Shown here piece by piece: positions 62,401-64,000 of a stretch of 64,000 nucleotides of DNA. Each line of letters starts with the position of its first letter. The first letter of the stretch is position 1. The position numbers were made by a program, and so were the translations under genes. The notes beneath the pieces were generated by a model that did not search any database, was not told where the DNA came from, and worked only from the letters and a program-made list of their open reading frames with translations. The stretch is from Labia minor (taxonomy: Eukaryota > Arthropoda > Insecta > Dermaptera > Spongiphoridae): the NCBI GenBank assembly GCA_963082975.1, contig OY720350.1, positions 45,214,734 through 45,278,733 of the forward strand, written 5' to 3'.

Positions 62401-63773
62401 TTCACACGCCATTTCTAGCGTTTTGATTCGGTTTTCGCCACTGGAAAGTTCCTTTTTCATGAATCATTACAATCAATTATTTGCCATATTATGTTAATTT
62501 TTGTTCTTTACTTTAATTAAATTATATATTTTTATCTTAAGATTAAAATCAAAATTCGATTGCCTTTTCTATTTCTTTACCATCCTTTCAATCTAATTTC
62601 TTTCATTTGGATAAATTTTTATTATATTATTTATTTGCCAGGTACCTTCCAGTCTTCCTTTCAAAGAAGTCCGATTAGCCTTATCCGATCCTCATTCCAT
62701 TAATTTTGCATATTTTCTAAAAAATATTGCTGGCGACACACACGGTCAACCTTTTTTCCTTGTCTTTGATTCAAGACTTATCCCTTACTAATTAAATTCA
62801 TATTATTATCATTTCCAAATTTTCCCATACCATTTATCAATAAACCTAGGCGAATGCCTCCGTATTAATCCAGGCGAACCCCACCTCGCCCCCTCAAACG
62901 TTTTGAATTTTTTTCCTCTAAACTAACCGTAAAAATAAAAATATATGTTTGATAGTTTCACATGATTAAAAATTGCATAAAACTCCTATATATAGAATTT
63001 CAGCTTGATTGAATCGCTGAAAGTACCTGAATTAATTTTTTAACACGACTGCAAATCAACCACGCGCTGGTTTAATATATATTTTTTTATTTTTTAATTT
63101 ATAATTAATTAAATTTAATTTAAATATAATATTTAAATATATTTATTTTTTTAATTCAATTCAAATTGCGAGATAGTCGAGTGGAGACACTCCAGATTTA
63201 TTTTCTAATACAAACTTTTATTTATTATAAAGCTTACGTGTGATTTATCATTTATGATTTTAAAAGGTAAAAGGTAAATAAATAAGTTTAATATTTTTTT
63301 TATCAGAATTTAAATAATTATTAAAATAATAATTTATCAGTTTTATAACTAACCTTGATGATTGGCCATGCGCTTTTGTTATCGTGAATATTGATATCTT
63401 CAGCATCGTCAATTTCAATCTTAGCCAAACAATATTGGCCAGAAATTGGTCGTTGGTATTTATCCAATGCCGCATGGATCCCTAAACATTCATCAAAATT
63501 GCCTAATTGGGCAGTTGCACCAGCTATGATGCCATTTGGAAGTTTGGCGGAAGCATCGAACACTAAAAAAAATACCAAAATTAATTAAATTAAATAACAT
63601 AATAAATAGATAAATAAGGAACCAAGGTAATTACTTACTTTGTACTGCCCAAAGGGTGAATTGGGATAATTCTTGTAGGAAAAATGCACTTTGATTACGG
63701 CATAAGGGATTAATAGCATTATTGGACAAGGAAGGCAGAAAGTGGGTTGCAAGAACGGTAAGCAGTGCACCAG
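39828..63773 (-). CDS. nose-resistant-to-fluoxetine (nrf-6)-like acyltransferase, twelve 3' exons (5' end outside window)
   Basis: Minus-strand exons in coding order: 63773-63639, 63562-63354, 58893-58640, 57988-57903, 56746-56559, 47867-47707, 47343-47175, 44579-44386, 44234-43897, 43146-43001, 42503-42395 and 40024-39828 (TAA). All phases join, giving about 728 residues. The N-terminal part is an extracellular Cys-containing NRF domain (QLSQ-type helix, WAVQMFDASAKLPNGI, GNFDECLGI, GQYCLAKIEI, HWAVCLPSTCSAQDL). A membrane segment (GIIVVFIIIVVAATLV) leads into an acyltransferase-3 domain of multiple hydrophobic helices. Landmarks are IIILMGHHFINASG (conserved His), TVDTFFFISGFLTGRSM, LTPVYMLIVGFH, SWHLACDLHFFILTPI, YIIGAVAAWFVHQQ and RLSYSVFIIHSVVQLY. 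A hydrophilic Ser-rich tail ends DPSARLRA. In worms nrf-6 affects uptake of lipids and drugs across intestinal membranes; the substrate is unknown. The intron at 47868-56558 (8.7 kb) is packed with transposons. Confidence 0.95.
41049..41143. repeat. three tandem 31-bp units in an nrf-6 intron
   Basis: The unit AATAAAAATAAAAAAAAA plus TGTTTTATTCTCG is repeated three times almost without change, in the intron between the last two exons. Confidence 0.85.
42108..42385 (-). mobile_element. tRNA-derived SINE in an nrf-6 intron
   Basis: On the minus strand the head reads GGAGGCAGCTTAGCCGTGTG, then TATAGTGACAATTTTCT and GGCGTTCGATTCCAAC (B-box). A body with GCTCCAGGAACTGACAAGCC follows. TTTAACTATTATTATTATTA occurs on both sides (left about 42099, right about 42354), consistent with a target duplication. 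It sits in the intron between exons 42503-42395 and 40024-39828, antisense-compatible with the gene. Confidence 0.6.
43517..43814 (+). mobile_element. F1 repeat, copy e (5' truncated)
   Basis: TTTTACATATCACCACTAAT through ATATGACGTCATCCAGC to TTGGCCACAGGTCAACTT. It ends 82 bases from an nrf-6 exon (43897). Confidence 0.75.
44850..45080 (-). mobile_element. tRNA-derived SINE-like element
   Basis: The minus strand reads GACACCACGCAGCCTAGGGG plus TTAACCGC (A-box-like) and GGTCCCGGGTTCAAGTTCC (B-box-like), spaced as in a tRNA. A non-tRNA body of about 150 bases follows. It lies in the nrf-6 intron between 47175 and 44579. Confidence 0.55.
45216..45429. mobile_element. hAT-like MITE with eroded left end
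   Basis: The right end AAAGGTTGCCGACCCCTG has the inverted form CAGGGGTCGGCAACCTTT. The left side begins only at GGCAACCTGGTGCCCGCG, lacking the first eight bases. An internal GTCGACCCCTG repeats the terminal motif. No target duplication could be read. Confidence 0.55.
48104..48596 (+). mobile_element. F1 repeat, copy f (internally shortened)
   Basis: The head TTTTTACCGACCGACGATAG and the tail CGGTCCTGTGCCTGGCCACA plus GGTCAAG are both present. The middle lacks the inner sub-block and the GACGTC motifs. Confidence 0.75.
49097..49745 (+). mobile_element. F1 repeat, copy g (best full-length copy, about 650 bp)
   Basis: The head TTTTACCGACCGACGATAGT is followed by a minisatellite of GTCCGTCT units (49219-49264), AACCGATTTTGATGAAATTT, the inner sub-block GATAGGAAGGGAAGGGTTAT, two GACGTCA motifs, TTTCTGTAGCTGGAAATTAA and the tail CCGTCGGTCGGTTCGGACCT plus GGCCACAGGTCAACTT. 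Outer and inner sub-blocks are direct repeats of each other. It lies in the 8.7-kb nrf-6 intron. Confidence 0.8.
49746..51275. other. nrf-6 intron sequence, mostly unassigned
   Basis: AT-rich intron. An F1 end fragment in reverse (AGCTGTGGCAGGGTACAGAA) lies at 50789-50831. A patch of balanced composition at 50395-50555 is unexplained. A third patch near 51185-51290 contains AATGGCGGCTGTGACGTC. Confidence 0.4.
51276..51770 (+). mobile_element. decayed mariner remnant
   Basis: The plus frame carries YYEEVMQRLRGAILLKRSEL, WILNHDNAPADTSLL and PYSSDLAPCFFFLFSK, recognisable as the catalytic half of a mariner related to the one at 31530. The final motif reads CFFFLF where C-D-F/Y-FLF is usual. Stops follow (near 51543). 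The right end TTTTTTTGAACAGACCTCGT-like repeat is near 51745-51768. The 5' half is missing. Confidence 0.8.
52240..53030 (-). mobile_element. F3 repeat, inverted copy with tRNA-like insert
   Basis: Reverse copy of the element at 34731-35345: GGTAATATTAATACCTGGGA, GAGCTCTCGCTCTACCCTTT, GTGACGTCACCC, GCGGTTTTTGAGAACCCATG and TTTAGCTAGCATAATAAGAT in that plus-strand order. At 52520-52600, minus strand, ACCAGTGGTTAGAACA and CCCAGTTCGAAGGATCG resemble tRNA A and B boxes. These are absent from the other copy. Confidence 0.65.
53047..53272. mobile_element. piggyBac-like MITE, 226 bp
   Basis: Flanked by TTAA at 53047-53050 and 53269-53272. Inverted ends CACGTTGACTGCCA and CACATTGACTGCCA (right, complement). 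Internal palindrome-like ACGAGATAACTCGT and ACGAGTTAATTCGT recall the CGAGTACGTACTCG of the MITE at 4214, pointing to related families. It abuts the end of the F3 copy. Confidence 0.88.
53617..53885. mobile_element. hAT-type MITE, related to the CAGTGGCGTA family
   Basis: Starts CAGTGGCGTAACTAAGGGGG, rich in GGGGG and GGGCGC. The right side has GGGGGCGCTGATTTCTCAGT plus TGCCCCC and lacks a clean inverted copy of the left end. TAAAATG on both sides may be the target duplication. Confidence 0.55.
54690..54758 (-). repeat. F4 end fragment
   Basis: GCTGGAGTGTCTCCACTCGA plus CTATCTCGCAATTTGAATTG is the reverse of the F4 end at 30335-30360 and 63170-63194. It is cut off by the hAT MITE at 54759. 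Confidence 0.6.
54759..55118. mobile_element. hAT-type MITE, left part only
   Basis: CAGTGGCGTACCTAGGGGGG followed by GGGCGGCACTTATCTTGGGG and an AT-rich body that matches 20389-20737 closely, to TTTTGTTCGGCAA. The right half and right inverted end are missing. Confidence 0.8.
55249..55685 (-). mobile_element. F1 repeat, copy h (tail missing)
   Basis: The plus strand shows GGGTGACGTCATATAATTTT, ACTTCCGGTTTCCGGATTTG, a GACGGACGGACGGAC minisatellite, and TACTATCGTCGGTCGGTAAA at the outer end. Orientation is reverse to the other copies in this intron. Confidence 0.75.
55686..56366 (-). mobile_element. F4-related repeat with ACAT/ACAC microsatellites
   Basis: Two consecutive blocks of the same style. 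Each has a 'do not match exactly' interior with ACCAAATTTCxxxxTTCTAGCT, CAAAA-ACT, then ACATACATACACACACACA. The right border CTTACGAGATAGTAAAAAAA is the reverse of the F4 start. The block at 56030-56130 (ATACTTCCCTTATACGAAGT) belongs to a similar but distinct unit. Confidence 0.5.
57240..57615 (-). mobile_element. RTE-type retrotransposon C-terminal fragment
   Basis: Minus-strand codons give LFRRLYYMGEAWSMTLGDES, FRVFDNRILRRIYGPKKEN and VWRKLHNEKLH. These resemble the C-terminal region (YGSETW...LRRIYGP) of RTE-like polymerase proteins. The frame then breaks. It lies in the nrf-6 intron between exons 57903 and 56746. The 121-codon plus frame over it is a shadow. Confidence 0.6.
58145..58520. 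repeat. inverted pair of Penelope-like hammerhead-like units
   Basis: On the minus strand near 58260-58160: TTTTTGAAGATGGACACGAC, TGGTGTCCAAAACGTCGATA and TTAATT, with a perfect stem GGACAC/GTGTCC. On the plus strand near 58425-58480: GCTTTTGAAGAAAGACATGA, ACTCCAAAACGTCATTATTA. A pyrimidine-rich CCTTCCTCCGCATCC / GCCGGGGAAGGAAAG block lies beside each. The two units face each other around an AT-rich spacer. Confidence 0.45.
58894..60068. other. nrf-6 intron sequence without recognised features
   Basis: Extremely AT-rich, with short TA microsatellites near 58980 and 59667. No coding frames of note. Confidence 0.45.
60069..60487 (-). mobile_element. F1 repeat, copy i (head missing)
   Basis: The plus strand begins AGTTGACCTGTGGCCAGGCG plus CAGAACCGACCGACGG and runs through TGTGACGTCATG, GATTTGTGGAGATATG and CGTCGATCGGTAATACTACC to ACATTAAGTAAATATA. 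Reverse orientation, truncated before the outer sub-block. Confidence 0.75.
60647..61112 (+). mobile_element. hAT element, 466 bp, with transposase C-terminal remnant
   Basis: Left end CAGAGGTTCTTAAACTGTGG; right end ATTAAGAACCTCTG. A perfect 8-bp duplication CACTAGGC is at 60639-60646 and 61113-61120. Subterminal GGTCCGCGGACC and GGGGGTCCGC repeats are present. The plus frame 60663-61028 includes YPNSTKCARKLLLPFPSSYL plus AEFSFF, which resembles the PFPTTYLCE dimerisation region at the C-terminus of hAT transposases. It is therefore a deletion derivative of an autonomous element. Confidence 0.92.
61691..63194 (+). mobile_element. F4 repeat, long copy
   Basis: It starts ATTACTATCTCGTCAGAGTT and ends GCGAGATAGTCGAGTGGAGA plus CACTCCAG. 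It shares ACGTTTTGAAAGTTCCTGAG, AAGGTTGAGAAAAATGTC, GAAATTTGGTATACGGGCAT, TTTTCCTCTAAACTAACC and AACCACGCGCTGG with the copy at 29787. About 950 bases of different sequence lie in the middle (61960-62918), including the 151-codon frame at 62042-62497. Confidence 0.55.
62042..62497 (+). other. 151-codon open frame inside the long F4 copy, unrecognised
   Basis: The longest frame outside known genes in the right third of the window. It lacks an early ATG (it opens at a TTG). The product has stretches such as GIFRCWHYRIGPPLFVFEVY and hydrophobic Leu-rich parts but no domain I know. Codon use is AT-biased. It lies in the nrf-6 intron between exons 63354 and 58893 and is antisense-free. Chance or mobile-element origin is as likely as a gene. 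Confidence 0.15.
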
Positions 63774-64000
63774 CTAAACAAAGAAACAAAAAAAAAATAA
63801 TTAGTTTTTGCTAAATTCATAAATTTATTATTTTTTAATACTAATTTATAATATGATATTACATAATTTCGTTAAAAAAAATTATTAACTTTCTTTAATT
63901 ACTTCTATAAAAATAAATACATTTTTATGCTTATTTTATGTTTGGTTTGTATTGGTCGTATTTGTGAAAAGATAAATGACTTAATAGAGGTCAATGAATG
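63774..64000. other. AT-rich nrf-6 intron sequence at the window edge
   Basis: Acceptor TTTCTTTGTTTAG (minus strand) for the exon ending at 63773 is clear. Beyond it only AT-rich intron is seen; the upstream exons and promoter are outside. Confidence 0.6.

Noticed and set aside
63585-63770. 61-codon minus frame at the nrf-6 exon (MHCLPFLQPTFC)
   Set aside because: It is the wrong frame of a true exon; the frame that joins to the neighbouring exons reads GALLTVLATHFLPSL.

Overview
This is a 64 kb stretch of an AT-rich animal nuclear genome, almost certainly an arthropod and probably an insect. The evidence is spliced genes with GT-AG introns, an animal-type ribosomal protein gene with an ATG-only first coding exon, a nose-resistant-to-fluoxetine (nrf-6) type acyltransferase gene of the kind common in insects and nematodes, and a dense population of mariner, hAT, piggyBac-like and RTE-type elements. 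Nothing bacterial is present: no operons, no CRISPR, no phage genes.

Layout. 28-664 (+): last two exons of a SCYL1/SCYL3-like pseudokinase. 1922-5548 (+): complete six-exon RpL5 (uL18). Its fourth intron carries a three-copy tandem repeat with snoRNA-like boxes, and one copy is split by a TTAA-flanked MITE. 10611-12743 (-): complete five-exon TRUB2-like pseudouridine synthase in which the usual catalytic Asp position reads Gly. 14875-15165 (+): GC-rich first coding exon of an unrecognised gene. 33858-35654 (+): four exons of a GAPR-1-like CAP-domain protein. The two pieces have compatible phases and may be one gene with an 18.7 kb, transposon-filled intron. 39828-63773 (-): twelve exons of an nrf-6-like gene (cysteine-rich NRF domain plus acyltransferase-3 membrane domain), whose 5' end lies beyond the right edge.

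Between and inside these genes lie many mobile elements. Several have exact borders: hAT-type elements at 20389-21072, 22344-23494 (with a mariner nested in it at 22434-23308), 26764-27642 and 60647-61112, each with an 8-bp target duplication; and two TTAA-flanked piggyBac-like MITEs at 4214-4465 and 53047-53272. There is a decayed RTE-clade retrotransposon at about 16735-19925, mariner remnants at 31530-32453 and 51276-51770, tRNA-derived SINEs, fold-back elements, and candidate Penelope-derived hammerhead-like motifs. Three further repeat families with no obvious protein recur here. I call them F1 (ends carry ACCGACCGACG), F3 (ends near TTATGCTAGCTAAAATTG) and F4 (ends carry ACTATCTCG).

The genes are unrelated housekeeping or membrane functions and do not form a pathway. 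I see no clearly new multi-gene system. The items most worth checking are the RpL5 intronic repeat array, the TRUB2 active-site change together with its stop-free 63-nt intron, the possible long first intron of the CAP gene, and the undescribed repeat families F1 and F4. Exon borders were read by eye from splice signals, phase and conserved protein blocks; none was confirmed by transcript data.
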